Positions 30,022 through 39,063 are shown, counted from the first letter of the stretch. The stretch: 64,000 nt of DNA from Streptomyces sp. P9-A4 (GCF_036634195.1 NZ_JAZIFY010000001.1:1622501-1686500); one strand, 5' to 3'. Notes: generated by a model from the letters alone, not told the origin. A program made the numbers and translations.

Positions 30022-30813
30022 TCAGTTCGTCCTGCGTCTCCGTATCGTCGCCGTCGCCCCGAGACCGAGCACCAGCACCGCCCCCGCCCCGGCCACCGTC
30101 GCCGTGTTCATGGCGGTCGGCCGCTCACCGTCGGCCGTCACCACGCCCGGCCGATCCGCCGCGCCCCGCTCCCCCGGCGCATACCCGCCCGCCGCCCCCT
30201 TCCTCGCGTAGGCCGAGCCCGGGAGCTTGTCGCCGTACGCCCGGGCGACCCGCTCCCGGTACGCGCCGAGGCTCGTCCCGTTCCGCCCGACCGCCCGCAC
30301 CGCGTCCTCGTCCAGCGGCAGTACCTTCGCTCCCCTCTGGACGTACCACGCGTCGATCTGCGGCTCGCGGAACACCAGCCCGCCGCCGCCCATCTCCGCG
30401 TAGCGGACCTCGTCGTCGCCGGTGGCGATGTTCACCACCTGCCAGCCGCCGCCCGGCTCCTTCACCGTCCACAGCGAGGCCTTCTGCCCGTCCGAGGACA
30501 CGGCCCTGCTGGCCCGGAACTCGACGCGGGCGACCGGCGCCCCCGCCTTCCCGGCGACGAAGTCCGGGGAGAGGATCCGTACCGGCACCGAAGCACCCTC
30601 GACGCGCGGCGCAGCCGCCGCGCGGGCGACGGCCCCGTCGCGGGCGAAGAACCGGGACAGCGTGTCCAGGGTCCCCGGCGCGGAGGCGGCCTGTTCGGGG
30701 GTGGCCGCCGACGGCGGCGCCTCGGCCGCGTCGGCGGGCAGCGCCCCGAGGAGGACGAGGGTGGCGGTGGCGAGGAGCCCCGCTCCCATGGCACGTGCGT
30801 TCATCGCCGTCAC
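30022..30813 (-). CDS. Secreted protein with C-terminal membrane anchor, partner of the papain-like protease
   Basis: The 263-residue product starts at GTG 30813, which overlaps the protease stop (GTGA). It has a signal peptide (MGAGLLATATLVLLGALPADAAEA), an extracytoplasmic domain of about 190 residues with beta-strand-like pieces (LWTVKEPGGGWQVVNIA, FREPQIDAWYV), and a C-terminal helix (VAGAGAVLVLGLGATATI) followed by RRRRTN. There is no LPxTG-type motif. I do not recognise the family. Translational coupling suggests that it works with, is cut by, or inhibits the protease. Annotation as a membrane-tethered propeptide or inhibitor would be speculative. Confidence 0.78.
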   Translation of the reverse strand: MTAMNARAMGAGLLATATLVLLGALPADAAEAPPSAATPEQAASAPGTLDTLSRFFARDGAVARAAAAPRVEGASVPVRILSPDFVAGKAGAPVARVEFRASRAVSSDGQKASLWTVKEPGGGWQVVNIATGDDEVRYAEMGGGGLVFREPQIDAWYVQRGAKVLPLDEDAVRAVGRNGTSLGAYRERVARAYGDKLPGSAYARKGAAGGYAPGERGAADRPGVVTADGERPTAMNTATVAGAGAVLVLGLGATATIRRRRTN

Positions 30814-31397
30814 GCCCCGATCCGGTAGAGCGAGTGGGTCCAGGAGAAGGAGCTGTTGTTGACGTACCAGGCGTGCGAGGCCCAGTTGTAGCGGTTGCTG
30901 GAGGGCCAGGGGTCGCCCCAGTAGACCCAGCTGTTCGCGTCGTCGTAGCCGTAGATCACATGCATGTGGCCGCCGCCGCCGGCCCACTGGATGCGGGTCT
31001 CGACGGGCCGGTCGGCGTTGATCTCGGTCTGGAGCGTCGCGTACCGCAGCCAGCCGGTCACGTACGAGCCCGGACTGACGCCCGCCCAGCTCAGCCCGGT
31101 CTGGACGTTGCCGAGGGTGGCCTGGTCGTTGGGGCACTCGTAGCCCTGCTGCCGGTTGAAGGCGGCGTTGCAGAACTGGTTCTGGCTGTAGTTCCGGCCG
31201 AACCAGGTGGCGATCGTGTTGCCGCCGGCGGCCCAGCACCAGTTGGTCTTCTGCTGGGCCTGCATGGTGATGTTCAGCCGCTTGGAGCCGAGCGCGGCGG
31301 CGTCCTCGCCGGCGGGCGCGGCGGACGCGGAGGTGGTGGGGACGAGGAAGAGGGCGGCTGCGGCGAGTGCCGCGAGGTTCAGCCTTCTGGTGCGCAT
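30810..31397 (-). CDS. Secreted papain-like cysteine protease (AvrRpt2/C70-like)
   Basis: The 195-residue protein has a signal peptide ending near ASAAPA. The mature part begins LNITMQAQQKTNWCWAAGGN, with Gln and the nucleophile Cys of a papain-like fold, and carries the catalytic His in GGGHMHVIYGY and a polar residue in YWGDPWPSSN. This is the compact layout of the papain-like family that includes AvrRpt2. GGAGG precedes ATG 31397. It heads a two-gene operon and is divergent from an HTH regulator, so that regulator may control it. Confidence 0.85.
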   Translation of the reverse strand: MRTRRLNLAALAAAALFLVPTTSASAAPAGEDAAALGSKRLNITMQAQQKTNWCWAAGGNTIATWFGRNYSQNQFCNAAFNRQQGYECPNDQATLGNVQTGLSWAGVSPGSYVTGWLRYATLQTEINADRPVETRIQWAGGGGHMHVIYGYDDANSWVYWGDPWPSSNRYNWASHAWYVNNSSFSWTHSLYRIGA

Positions 31398-31539
31398 CGC
31401 GTTCCTCCCTGGGACGGGGGGTGTGGGGATGTGGGGGTTGGGGGGGTGGGGGTGGAGGAGCGCGTCCGGACGCTGGTCAGGAGCATCTGCCGTTGTCCGT
31501 ATCCGGTCAACACGCTTCAATGCGGGGTGACATCGGACT

Positions 31540-31637
31540 GTGAACGGTGTGACCCGGGTGTGAACGGACGCCCTCGGCCCACCTGCCCGCCCACCCCGCG
31601 CGGTGCGACGGTCCGCGCCCCCGTCGTGAACGTTCAC
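31540..31637. promoter_or_regulatory. Repeated GTGAACG motifs between the protease operon and the regulator
   Basis: GTGAACGG occurs at 31540-31547 and again at 31560-31567, exactly 20 bases apart. A perfect 12-base palindrome GTGAACGTTCAC lies at 31626-31637, 13 bases before the regulator start. The shared half-site suggests one protein binding all three places. The rest of the 252-base spacer (31398-31649) shows nothing else. Confidence 0.5.
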
Positions 31638-31649
31638 TGAGGAGTCCTC

Positions 31650-32579
31650 GTGAGCCACACCGAGGCCGATCTCGTGCAGCTGCTGCACACCGGCCCCTTC
31701 CATCTGGCGCTGCGCACCGCGCTCGCCGTGCGCGGGCTGCCGCTCCAGCGGGTCCAGCACCATCTGGCGCACCGGGGCATCAAGGTCGGGGTGACGAGTC
31801 TGAGCTACTGGCAGCAGGGCGCCCGCCGCCCACAGCGCCCGGAGTCCCTGAAGGCGGTCCGCGCCCTGGAGGAGGTGCTCCAGCTGCCCGGGAACTCGCT
31901 GCTGCGGCTGCTCACGGAGGACGCCGCCGCGCGGTCCGAGGTGGAGCGCCCGGCGGCCCGCTCGTACCGCTCCCTCGTGGAGGCCTCCGGCTCGGTCGAG
32001 GAGCTGCTCGCGGACCTGGAGTCACCGGCGGACGGCGGGCTGCACACGGTGGGGCACCACGAGCGGGTACGGATCGGGGCGGGCCGGGAGCTGGTGGAGC
32101 GCGAGTCGCAGCACGTGGTGCGGGCGCACCGGGACGGGATCGACCGCTATCTGGCCATCCACCACGGGGACCCCGGCTGCGACCCGTCGCGGGTGGCGGT
32201 GCGGGCGCTGGAGAACTGTCGTACCGGGCGGGTGCGGTGGCACGCGGGGACGGGGGTGCTGGTCGCGGAGCTGCTCTTCGACGCGCGGCTGCGGGCCGGG
32301 GACACGTACCTCTTCTCGTACGGGTTCGAGGACGGTACGGCGGGTCCCAGCGGGGAGTACGTGCGCGGGTTCAGCTTCGCGGGCGGGCAGTACGTGCTTC
32401 AGGTGCGCTTCGACGAGGCGGCGCTGCCGGTACGGTGCCGGCGGTTCGCGCAGGCCTCGGCGGGCGCGCCGCGCGGCGGCCGTGCGGAGCTGACGCTGAG
32501 CGGCCGGCACCGCACGGTGCACCTCGTGGAACAGGGCGTACGCCCGGGAATCCTGGGGGTCGACTGGGACTGGGCATGA
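31650..32579 (+). CDS. XRE-like DNA-binding regulator with C-terminal beta-rich domain
   Basis: In this 309-residue protein, residues about 12-85 look like a helix-turn-helix (QRVQHHLAHRGIKVGVTSLSYWQQGARRPQ is the recognition region) of the kind used by Streptomyces XRE-type regulators. The remaining 200 residues are mostly beta strands (YLFSYGFEDGTAGPSGEYVRG, YVLQVRFDEAALPVRC), of no family I can name. GAGGAG lies 6-11 bases upstream of GTG 31650. It faces the protease operon across repeated GTGAACG sites, which it is the natural candidate to bind. Confidence 0.7.
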   Translation: MSHTEADLVQLLHTGPFHLALRTALAVRGLPLQRVQHHLAHRGIKVGVTSLSYWQQGARRPQRPESLKAVRALEEVLQLPGNSLLRLLTEDAAARSEVERPAARSYRSLVEASGSVEELLADLESPADGGLHTVGHHERVRIGAGRELVERESQHVVRAHRDGIDRYLAIHHGDPGCDPSRVAVRALENCRTGRVRWHAGTGVLVAELLFDARLRAGDTYLFSYGFEDGTAGPSGEYVRGFSFAGGQYVLQVRFDEAALPVRCRRFAQASAGAPRGGRAELTLSGRHRTVHLVEQGVRPGILGVDWDWA

Positions 32580-32600
32580 GCCGGGCCCGTACCTAAGGGC

Positions 32601-32665
32601 CCCGGCTCAGACGGGCCGGAGGGCCCGGCTCGGCCCGGGTCCCGGCTCGGCCGGGGTCCCGGCTC
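32601..32665. repeat. Short tandem CCCGGCTC repeats in a convergent spacer
   Basis: CCCGGCTC recurs at 32601, 32624, 32641 and 32658, the last three 17 bases apart. They can form competing GC hairpins with the intervening GGCCCGGG/CCGGGG and may serve as a terminator between the regulator and the Rieske gene, whose stop lies inside the last unit. Confidence 0.45.
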
Positions 32666-33101
32666 AGGCCTTGGGCGCGGCCTCGGGGCCGGCGACCAGC
32701 TTGCCGTCCTCGACGCGGATCGGGACCTCGGGGAGCGGAACGGTGGCCGGGCCGCGGAGCGCCTTGCCGGTCGTCACGTCGAAGCGGCTGCCGTGGCAGG
32801 GGCAGTTGCCCTCGTTCTCCTCGACCTTGTCCAGGACGCAGCCGGCGTGGGTGCACTGGGCGCTGAACGCCTTGTACTGGCCCTTGGCCGGGCAGCTCAC
32901 CACGAGGCGCTGCTCGCGGTAGAGCTTGGAGCCGCCGACCGGGATCTCGTCGGGGGCGCCGAGGGCGACCGGCGCGGTCGGGGTCGGCACCTCGGCGTGG
33001 CCGAGCTTGGACTCGGTGGAGCAGGCGGCGACTCCCAGCCCGGCCGCACCTGCGAGGGCGGCGCCTTTCAGGACGGTACGGCGGCTGGACTGGCCGGACA
33101 T
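32664..33101 (-). CDS. Tat-exported Rieske [2Fe-2S] lipoprotein
   Basis: The 145-residue protein begins MSGQSSRRTVLKGAALAG, a twin-arginine signal, with a lipobox VAAC (Cys near residue 27). The cluster ligands are in CTHAGC and CPCHGS, with the usual downstream GKALRGPATVPLP segment. It should carry a Rieske cluster on the outer face of the membrane as a small electron carrier. No oxidase or oxygenase partner lies adjacent. ATG 33101 has GGAG upstream; an open upstream frame to 33167 lacks a Tat motif at its start. Confidence 0.9.
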   Translation of the reverse strand: MSGQSSRRTVLKGAALAGAAGLGVAACSTESKLGHAEVPTPTAPVALGAPDEIPVGGSKLYREQRLVVSCPAKGQYKAFSAQCTHAGCVLDKVEENEGNCPCHGSRFDVTTGKALRGPATVPLPEVPIRVEDGKLVAGPEAAPKA

Positions 33102-33246
33102 GTGCGCTCCACGGTGGATCGGTGCAAGGCGTGACCGAACCGACGATACCGGCGCGGCTTCCGACACCGACCTCCGGGCCCGGGGTGGGGCCGGAGGCGG
33201 GGGCCCGGCCGGACGGCAGGCCCCCGGAGCTCCGGTCGGGCCCGGA

Positions 33247-33278
33247 CGGCAGGGCCCCCGCTCCCAGGGGCCCTGCCG
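33247..33278 (-). terminator. Hairpin terminator of uvrA
   Basis: CGGCAGGGCCCC (33247-33258) and GGGGCCCTGCCG (33267-33278) form a perfect 12-base stem with an 8-base loop, 7 bases past the uvrA stop. Confidence 0.75.
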
Positions 33279-33284
33279 CCGACG

Positions 33285-36200
33285 TCAGGCCTTGCGGGCC
33301 CGGGTCGTCGCCTTCTTCGCGGCGGCCTTCGTCGCCGTCGCCTTCGTCGCCGTCGCCTTCGTGGCCGTCTTCTTCGCCGGAGCGGCGGCCTTGGTCGCGG
33401 CCTTGGTGGCGGCTGCCTTCTTGGCCGGGGCCGTCTTCTTCGCCGCCGCCTTCTTCGCCCCGCGCGCCGCCGGGACCGTCCCGCCCGCGTCGCTGACCCG
33501 GTCCGCGTCCAGGATCTCGCGGAGGAACTTGCCGGTATGGCTGGTCGGGACCGAGGCGACCTCCTCGGGCGTGCCCTCGGCGACGACCAGGCCGCCGCCG
33601 TTGCCGCCCTCGGGGCCCATGTCGATGAGCCAGTCGGCGGTCTTGACGACATCGAGGTTGTGCTCGATGACGATCACCGAGTTGCCCTTGTCGACCAGAC
33701 CGGAGAGGACCTTGATCAGCTTCGAGATGTCGTCGAAGTGCAGACCGGTGGTCGGCTCGTCCAGGACGTAGACCGTGCGGCCCGTCGACCGCTTCTGGAG
33801 CTCGGAGGCCAGCTTGACGCGCTGCGCCTCACCGCCGGAGAGCGTCGGCGCGGACTGCCCGAGCCGTACGTACCCCAGTCCGACCTCGTTGAGCGTGCGC
33901 AGATGGCGCGCGATGGTCGGGACGGCCTCGAAGAAGTCGAGGGCCTCCTCGATCGGCATGTTCAGGACTTCGGCGATGGACTTGCCCTTGTAGTGGACCT
34001 CCAGGGTCTCCCGGTTGTACCGGTCGCCGTGGCAGACCTCGCACGGGACGTAGACGTCCGGGAGGAAGTTCATCTCGATCTTGATCGTGCCGTCGCCGGA
34101 GCAGTTCTCGCAGCGGCCGCCCTTCACGTTGAAGGAGAACCGGCCGGGCAGGTAGCCCCGGACCTTGGCCTCCATCGTCTCGGCGAAGAGCCTGCGGACG
34201 TGGTCGAAGACGCCGGTGTACGTCGCCGGGTTCGACCGGGGGGTGCGGCCGATCGGGGACTGGTCGACGTGCACGACCTTGTCGACGAGGTCGTCGCCGT
34301 CCACTCGCGTGTGCCGGCCGGGCACCGACTTGGCGCCGTTCAGCTCGCGCGCCAGGTGGGTGTAGAGGATGTCGTTGACCAGGGTCGACTTGCCGGAGCC
34401 GGAGACGCCGGTGACGGCGGTGAGGACGCCCAGCGGGAAGGAGACGTCGATGTCCCGCAGGTTGTTCTCGCGGGCCCCGTGCACGGTGAGCCGGCGTCCG
34501 GGGTCGACCGGGCGGCGGATGTCCGGGGTGGGGATCGCACGGCGGCCGGACAGGTACTGCCCGGTGATCGACTCCTCGTTGGCGAGGAGCTCCTTCATGG
34601 TGCCGGAGTGGACGACCCTGCCGCCGTGCTCACCGGCGCCGGGGCCGATGTCGACGACCCAGTCGGCGACCTTGATGGTGTCCTCGTCGTGCTCGACGAC
34701 GATGAGCGTGTTGCCCATGTCCCGGAGCCGTACGAGGGTCTCGATGAGCCGGTGGTTGTCGCGCTGGTGCAGGCCGATGGACGGCTCGTCCAGCACGTAC
34801 AGCACGCCGACCAGGCCGGAGCCGATCTGGGTGGCGAGCCGGATGCGCTGGGCCTCGCCGCCGGAGAGGGTGCCGGCCGCGCGGTTGAGCGAGAGGTAGT
34901 CGAGGCCGACGTCGACGAGGAAGCGCAGCCGCTCGTTGACCTCCTTGAGGACCCGCTCGGCGATCTGCTTGTCCCGGGCGTTGAGCGTGAGGCGGGACAG
35001 GAACTCGGCGCAGTCGCTGATGGACATCGCGGAGACCTCGGCGATGGACCGGTCCATGACCGTGACCGCGAGGACGATCGGCTTGAGGCGGGTGCCCTCG
35101 CAGGTGGGGCAGGGCACCTCCCGCATGTAGCCCTCGAAGCGCTCGCGGCTGGAGTCGCTCTCGGCCTCGGTGTGGCGCCGCTTGACGAAGGAGACGGCGC
35201 CTTCGAAGGCCGGGGTGGTGTACGCCCGCTCCCGTCCGTACCGGTTGCGGTAGCGGACCTCGACCTGGGTCTTGTGGCCGTACATCAGGGCCTTCTTGGC
35301 GCGCTGCGGCAGTCCCGCGTACGGGATGTCCGTGCGGAAGCCGAGGGCCTGGGAGAGACCGCCGATGAGCCGGCCGAAGTACTCCTTGGTGTGGCCGTGC
35401 GACCAGGGGTGGATGGCGCCCTCGTCGAGCGACTTGTCCTCGTCGGGGACGATCAGCTCGGGGTCGACCTCCATGCGGGTGCCGATGCCGGTGCAGTCCG
35501 GGCAGGCGCCGAAGGGCGAGTTGAAGGAGAAGGAGCGGGGCTCCAGCTCCTCGAAGGACAGGTCGTCGTACGGGCAGTAGAGGTGCTCCGAGTACATCCG
35601 CTCGCGCTCGGGGTCGTCCTCGGGGAGGTCGACGAAGTCGAGCACGACCATGCCGCCGGAGAGTCCGAGGGCGGTCTCGACGGAGTCGGTGAGCCGGCGC
35701 TTGGCGCCGTCCTTCACGGTGAGGCGGTCGACGACCACCTCGATCGTGTGCTTCTCCTGCTTCTTCAGCGTCGGCGGTTCGCTCAGCTGTACGGTCACGC
35801 CGTCGACGCGGGCGCGGCTGTAGCCCTTGGTCTGGAGGTCGGCGAAGAGGTCGACGAACTCTCCCTTGCGCTCGCGCACGAGCGGGGACAGCACCTGGAA
35901 GCGGCTGCCCTCGGGGAGCTCCAGGACCTTGTCGACGATGGCCTGCGGCGACTGGCGGGAGATCGGCCGGCGGCACTCGGGACAGTGCGGCTTGCCGATG
36001 CGGGCGAAGAGCAGCCGGAGGTAGTCGTAGACCTCCGTGATGGTGCCGACCGTGGAGCGCGGGTTGCGCGAGGTCGACTTCTGGTCGATGGAGACGGCGG
36101 GCGACAGACCTTCGATGAAGTCGACGTCCGGCTTGTCCATCTGGCCGAGGAACTGCCGGGCGTAGGAGGAGAGCGACTCGACGTAGCGGCGCTGCCCCTC

Positions 36201-36344
36201 GGCGAAGATCGTGTCGAACGCGAGGGAGGACTTGCCCGACCCCGAGAGCCCGGTGAAGACGATCAGGGAGTCGCGCGGGAGGTCGAGCGAGACGTTCTTG
36301 AGGTTGTGCTCACGAGCGCCACGGACGATGAGACGGTCGGCCAC
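33285..36344 (-). CDS. uvrA: Excinuclease ABC subunit A with a long Ala/Lys-rich tail
   Basis: The 1019-residue damage-recognition ATPase has two ABC ATPase halves: Walker [10 protein letters not shown] and GVSGSGKST, signatures [12 protein letters not shown] and [12 protein letters not shown], plus zinc modules ([21 protein letters not shown] with CEVCHG). The catalytic part ends near residue 945. About 70 residues follow that are built from AAKKA/ATKA-type repeats, like a histone H1 tail. GTG 36344 ([16 protein letters not shown]) is chosen; GTG 36356 would add four residues. It has its own terminator. uvrB and uvrC lie nearby but are separate. Confidence 0.96.
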   Translation of the reverse strand: MADRLIVRGAREHNLKNVSLDLPRDSLIVFTGLSGSGKSSLAFDTIFAEGQRRYVESLSSYARQFLGQMDKPDVDFIEGLSPAVSIDQKSTSRNPRSTVGTITEVYDYLRLLFARIGKPHCPECRRPISRQSPQAIVDKVLELPEGSRFQVLSPLVRERKGEFVDLFADLQTKGYSRARVDGVTVQLSEPPTLKKQEKHTIEVVVDRLTVKDGAKRRLTDSVETALGLSGGMVVLDFVDLPEDDPERERMYSEHLYCPYDDLSFEELEPRSFSFNSPFGACPDCTGIGTRMEVDPELIVPDEDKSLDEGAIHPWSHGHTKEYFGRLIGGLSQALGFRTDIPYAGLPQRAKKALMYGHKTQVEVRYRNRYGRERAYTTPAFEGAVSFVKRRHTEAESDSSRERFEGYMREVPCPTCEGTRLKPIVLAVTVMDRSIAEVSAMSISDCAEFLSRLTLNARDKQIAERVLKEVNERLRFLVDVGLDYLSLNRAAGTLSGGEAQRIRLATQIGSGLVGVLYVLDEPSIGLHQRDNHRLIETLVRLRDMGNTLIVVEHDEDTIKVADWVVDIGPGAGEHGGRVVHSGTMKELLANEESITGQYLSGRRAIPTPDIRRPVDPGRRLTVHGARENNLRDIDVSFPLGVLTAVTGVSGSGKSTLVNDILYTHLARELNGAKSVPGRHTRVDGDDLVDKVVHVDQSPIGRTPRSNPATYTGVFDHVRRLFAETMEAKVRGYLPGRFSFNVKGGRCENCSGDGTIKIEMNFLPDVYVPCEVCHGDRYNRETLEVHYKGKSIAEVLNMPIEEALDFFEAVPTIARHLRTLNEVGLGYVRLGQSAPTLSGGEAQRVKLASELQKRSTGRTVYVLDEPTTGLHFDDISKLIKVLSGLVDKGNSVIVIEHNLDVVKTADWLIDMGPEGGNGGGLVVAEGTPEEVASVPTSHTGKFLREILDADRVSDAGGTVPAARGAKKAAAKKTAPAKKAAATKAATKAAAPAKKTATKATATKATATKAAAKKATTRARKA

Positions 36345-36499
36345 GCCGGTCCGCACCTTTCTTCAGAGAGCGGATGTGCCTGAACACCCAACAACTCAAG
36401 GATGCCGGATGCTTCCATCGAGCCTATAGCACGCACATTCGATTTCCGGCGTCCCGGAGACCTCTTCACCCGAACGAGTGGCGACTCCCCGGCTGGCAC

Positions 36500-36505
36500 T
36501 AGGGT
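36500..36505 (+). promoter_or_regulatory. -10 element TAGGGT of a leaderless promoter
   Basis: TAGGGT ends 7 bases before ATG 36513, favouring that start over the in-frame ATG at 36402. Confidence 0.45.
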
Positions 36506-36512
36506 CGGCGCC

Positions 36513-37196
36513 ATGATCGACCACGAAAGCGACCTCGCCCACGTCCACGAGGCGACCGCACGACTGCTGAACGCCGCCGCTTCCCTTGACAACGCGGCGG
36601 TGGCCGAGCCGTCACGGCTGCCCGGCTGGACACGTGGCCATGTGCTCGCCCACGTCGCCCGCAACGCCGACGCCCTCGTGAACGCCCTCAAGGGCCTCCC
36701 CATGTACCCCGACGCCGCGACCCGCGACTCCGACATCGAGCGCGACTCCGGCCGCCCGCTCGACGTCCAGCTCGCCGACGTGCGCGCGACCGCGGACCGC
36801 TTCGCGGCCGTGGGCGCCGAGCCCGCCGACTGGAGCCGCACGGTCGAGCTCCGCAACGGCGTCACCGACAGCGCCTCCCGCATCCCCTTCCGCCGCTGGG
36901 TGGAGGTCGACCTGCACCACGTCGACCTGGGCGTCGGCTACGAGCTGGAGGACCTGCCGGAGGAGTTCGTACAGCGCGAGATCGACTTCCTCACCGAGCG
37001 CTTCGCCGGCCTGGAGAGCGTCCCGGAGACCGTCCTGCGGGCCGCCGACGGGCGGGGCTGGACGACCGGCGGTACGTCCGGCGGCGTCGCCGTCATGGGC
37101 CCGGCCACCGAGCTGCTCGGCTGGCTCTCCGGGCGCCGTGACGGCTCGGCCCTCACCACCGAGGGCGGCCCGCTGCCGGAGCTCCCCGCGCTGTAG
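36513..37196 (+). CDS. Maleylpyruvate isomerase (MDMPI) family, probable mycothiol-dependent protein
   Basis: The 227-residue DinB-like four-helix bundle has the metal His positions typical of the family in LAHVARNADALVNAL (residues about 49-63) and EVDLHHVDLGVG (about 130-141). It has a C-terminal domain ending with AVMGPATELLGWLSGRRDG. Actinobacterial members use mycothiol as thiol cofactor; the substrate here is not known. It is divergent from uvrA and 35 bases ahead of a metallo-beta-lactamase-fold gene that has its own leaderless promoter. Confidence 0.85.
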   Translation: MIDHESDLAHVHEATARLLNAAASLDNAAVAEPSRLPGWTRGHVLAHVARNADALVNALKGLPMYPDAATRDSDIERDSGRPLDVQLADVRATADRFAAVGAEPADWSRTVELRNGVTDSASRIPFRRWVEVDLHHVDLGVGYELEDLPEEFVQREIDFLTERFAGLESVPETVLRAADGRGWTTGGTSGGVAVMGPATELLGWLSGRRDGSALTTEGGPLPELPAL

Positions 37197-37219
37197 CCCC
37201 CGCTGTCACTCCCCGGGGC

Positions 37220-37225
37220 TAGTCT
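37220..37225 (+). promoter_or_regulatory. -10 element TAGTCT of a leaderless promoter
   Basis: TAGTCT ends 6 bases before ATG 37232, with no Shine-Dalgarno sequence. Confidence 0.5.
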
Positions 37226-37231
37226 GAGCCC

Positions 37232-37888
37232 ATGACGTACAGCGGAGTGGTGAAGGTCGGCGGACCTGCGGACGTGCACGAGCTGACGGACCTGATGATC
37301 TCGAAGGTCGCGGTCGGCCCGATGGACAACAACGCGTACCTGCTGCGCTGCCGGGCCACCGGCGAGCAGCTGCTGATCGACGCCGCCAACGACGCGGACA
37401 CGCTCCTCACGCTGATCGGTGACGACGGCATCAAGGCCGTCGTCACCACCCACCGGCACGGCGACCACTGGCAGGCGCTCGCCGAGGTGGTCGCCGCGAC
37501 CGGCGCAGTGACCTACGCCGGCGCGTACGACGTGGAGGGCATCCCGGTCGCGACCGACGTGTCCGTCGAGGACGGCGACACGGTCCGGGTGGGGCGCGTC
37601 GAGCTGACCGCGCGCCGTCTGGTCGGGCACACCCCGGGCTCGATCGCCCTCGTCTACGACGACCCGCACGGCCACCCCCACGTCTTCACCGGCGACTGCC
37701 TCTTCCCCGGCGGCGTGGGCAACACCTGGAAGGACCCGGAGGCCTTCGCGAGCCTGATCCACGATGTGGAGACCAAGCTCCTCGCGGTCCTCCCCGACGA
37801 GTCCTGGGTCTACCCCGGCCACGGCAAGGACACCACGCTCGGTGACGAGCGCCCGCACCTGCCCGAATGGCGCGCACGCGGCTGGTAG
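37232..37888 (+). CDS. Metallo-beta-lactamase-fold hydrolase (glyoxalase II-like)
   Basis: The 218-residue hydrolase has the metal-binding THRHGDHW motif (residues about 72-79), the second His in GHTPGSIAL, the bridging Asp in FTGDCLFPGGVGNT and the last His in YPGHGKDTT. This is the layout of small hydroxyacylglutathione-hydrolase-type enzymes; mycothiol thioesters are plausible substrates. The gene is whole, but its last 186 bases recur at 38800-38985 after an inserted segment, so its 3' end may have been rebuilt. Confidence 0.9.
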   Translation: MTYSGVVKVGGPADVHELTDLMISKVAVGPMDNNAYLLRCRATGEQLLIDAANDADTLLTLIGDDGIKAVVTTHRHGDHWQALAEVVAATGAVTYAGAYDVEGIPVATDVSVEDGDTVRVGRVELTARRLVGHTPGSIALVYDDPHGHPHVFTGDCLFPGGVGNTWKDPEAFASLIHDVETKLLAVLPDESWVYPGHGKDTTLGDERPHLPEWRARGW

Positions 37889-38031
37889 CCGGCCAACGAC
37901 GGCCGTCCCCCAAGGAGTGGCGGGGCAGGTGTCTCCCGGGGGCAGCCGGTACCGGGAGCAGGCCCTCGCCGTCCGGTTTTCGATCGGCGGCAACCTGCCC
38001 CGCCCGCGAGGGTCCGGACAGCCTCCCGCTC

Positions 38032-38592
38032 TTACGGTGCGATGGCTTTGAGCCAGTCCTCGACGGCGAGGACATCGGCCCACTGCGGGAACAGCTTTTC
38101 GGTGAGCATCGTGTGCACCTCGGGGTCGGTGTCGAGGCAGGCATCCGCCAGGACGGTGAGGCCGAAGTCCAGGTCGACGGCGTGCCACAGGGTGGACAGC
38201 ACGACAGCGCTGGTGGCGATGCCGGTGAGCACAAGGCTGCCGATGTCGCGAGCCCTGAGTACCAGGTCCAGGTCGCTGCCCGAGAACGCGCTCCCCCGCC
38301 TCTTGGTCACCACCACGTCGCCCTGCTGGGGCGCGACGTCGTCATGGATCTCGGTGCCAGGGGCACCCTCGGTGAACAGGCCGGCCCGCACGACGTGTGC
38401 CATCACTCTGCTGCGAGGACTGACTTCTGGATCGCCCGGCCGTAACCCCATCACTACGTAGATCACGGGGATGCCGGCGACCCGGGCACCGTCGATCGCC
38501 CTGCGCAAGCGCGGCAGATATCCGGAACCGTCATCGGCGATGGCCACGACGTCCCGTTGGACGTCCATCACCAGAAGTGCGCTGTTCGCCAT
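38032..38592 (-). CDS. Isochorismatase-fold protein lacking the catalytic cysteine
   Basis: The 186-residue protein MANSALLVMDVQRDVVAIAD has the family Asp in MDVQRD and the Lys in VVTKRRGSAFSGSDLD. The loop where the nucleophilic Cys normally stands is TGIATSAVVLSTLWHAVDLD, with Val in that place. Such Cys-less members are found among actinobacteria as I recall; activity, if any, would differ. The gene lies antisense within the inserted segment and its third positions look slightly less GC-rich than its neighbours', suggesting recent arrival. AAGGGG precedes the ATG. Confidence 0.82.
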   Translation of the reverse strand: MANSALLVMDVQRDVVAIADDGSGYLPRLRRAIDGARVAGIPVIYVVMGLRPGDPEVSPRSRVMAHVVRAGLFTEGAPGTEIHDDVAPQQGDVVVTKRRGSAFSGSDLDLVLRARDIGSLVLTGIATSAVVLSTLWHAVDLDFGLTVLADACLDTDPEVHTMLTEKLFPQWADVLAVEDWLKAIAP

Positions 38593-38799
38593 GCGTGCCG
38601 CCCCTTCTCCATCGGGAAACAAGAGCAAGTCTGGTGGATCGGCCGAGCCGTGATGGAGGTTTCGGAGATCCTCATCAGCGTCGCACGGCAGTGCGCCATG
38701 GCAGGTGATGTCGCGCGGGTCCTCGGAAACGCGTGCATACAGCAAGGCGATGGTCCGGATCGCGCGTGCGGGAGTGCTGACCGGCCAGGACCGCATGGG

Positions 38800-38985
38800 T
38801 TCCCCGGCAGCGTGGGCAACACCTGGAAGGACCCGGAGGCCTTCGCGAGCCTGATCCACGATGTGGAGACCAAGCTCTTCGCGGTCCTCCCCGACGAGTC
38901 CTGGGTCCACCCCGGCCACGGCAAGGACACCACGCTCGGTGACGAGCACCCGTCGCTCGCGGGGTGGCGCGAGCGCGGCTGGTGA
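38800..38985 (+). pseudogene. Duplicated 3' fragment of the metallo-beta-lactamase-fold gene
   Basis: From FPGSVGNTWKDPEAFASLIH to WRERGW and a TGA stop, this matches the last 61 codons of the hydrolase gene 1.1 kb upstream. No start or metal-binding first half is present, so it cannot make the enzyme. Near the end it reads TLGDEHPSLAGWRERGW instead of TLGDERPHLPEWRARGW, so the tail comes from a different allele or has drifted. Confidence 0.8.
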
Positions 38986-39063
38986 CGCCCGGCGCGCGGC
39001 CCCGGAGCTGCGCACCTCCGCACGCCCCCGTAACCGGGACGGCGGCGGGGTAGTTGGCGCGAC

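Larger units (their letters stand above)
37703..38985. repeat. 186-bp direct repeats flanking an isochorismatase-like gene
   Basis: Bases 37703-37888 and 38800-38985 are co-linear copies of the hydrolase 3' end. The first 144 positions differ at 3 sites, the last 42 at about 13. Between them lie 911 bases with the isochorismatase-like gene. Neither inverted repeats nor a recombinase is present. The flank 38593-38799 holds no convincing gene; 37889-38031 contains nothing recognisable either. Confidence 0.85.

Noticed and set aside
29776..30828. Plus-strand 350-codon ORF across the compound palindrome
   Set aside because: Antisense to the membrane-partner gene and low complexity; it is open because of the GC bias.
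38640..38799. Plus-strand frame joined to the duplicated hydrolase fragment, as a fusion gene
   Set aside because: The upstream part has irregular codon use and no family resemblance; the frame only happens to be open into the fragment.
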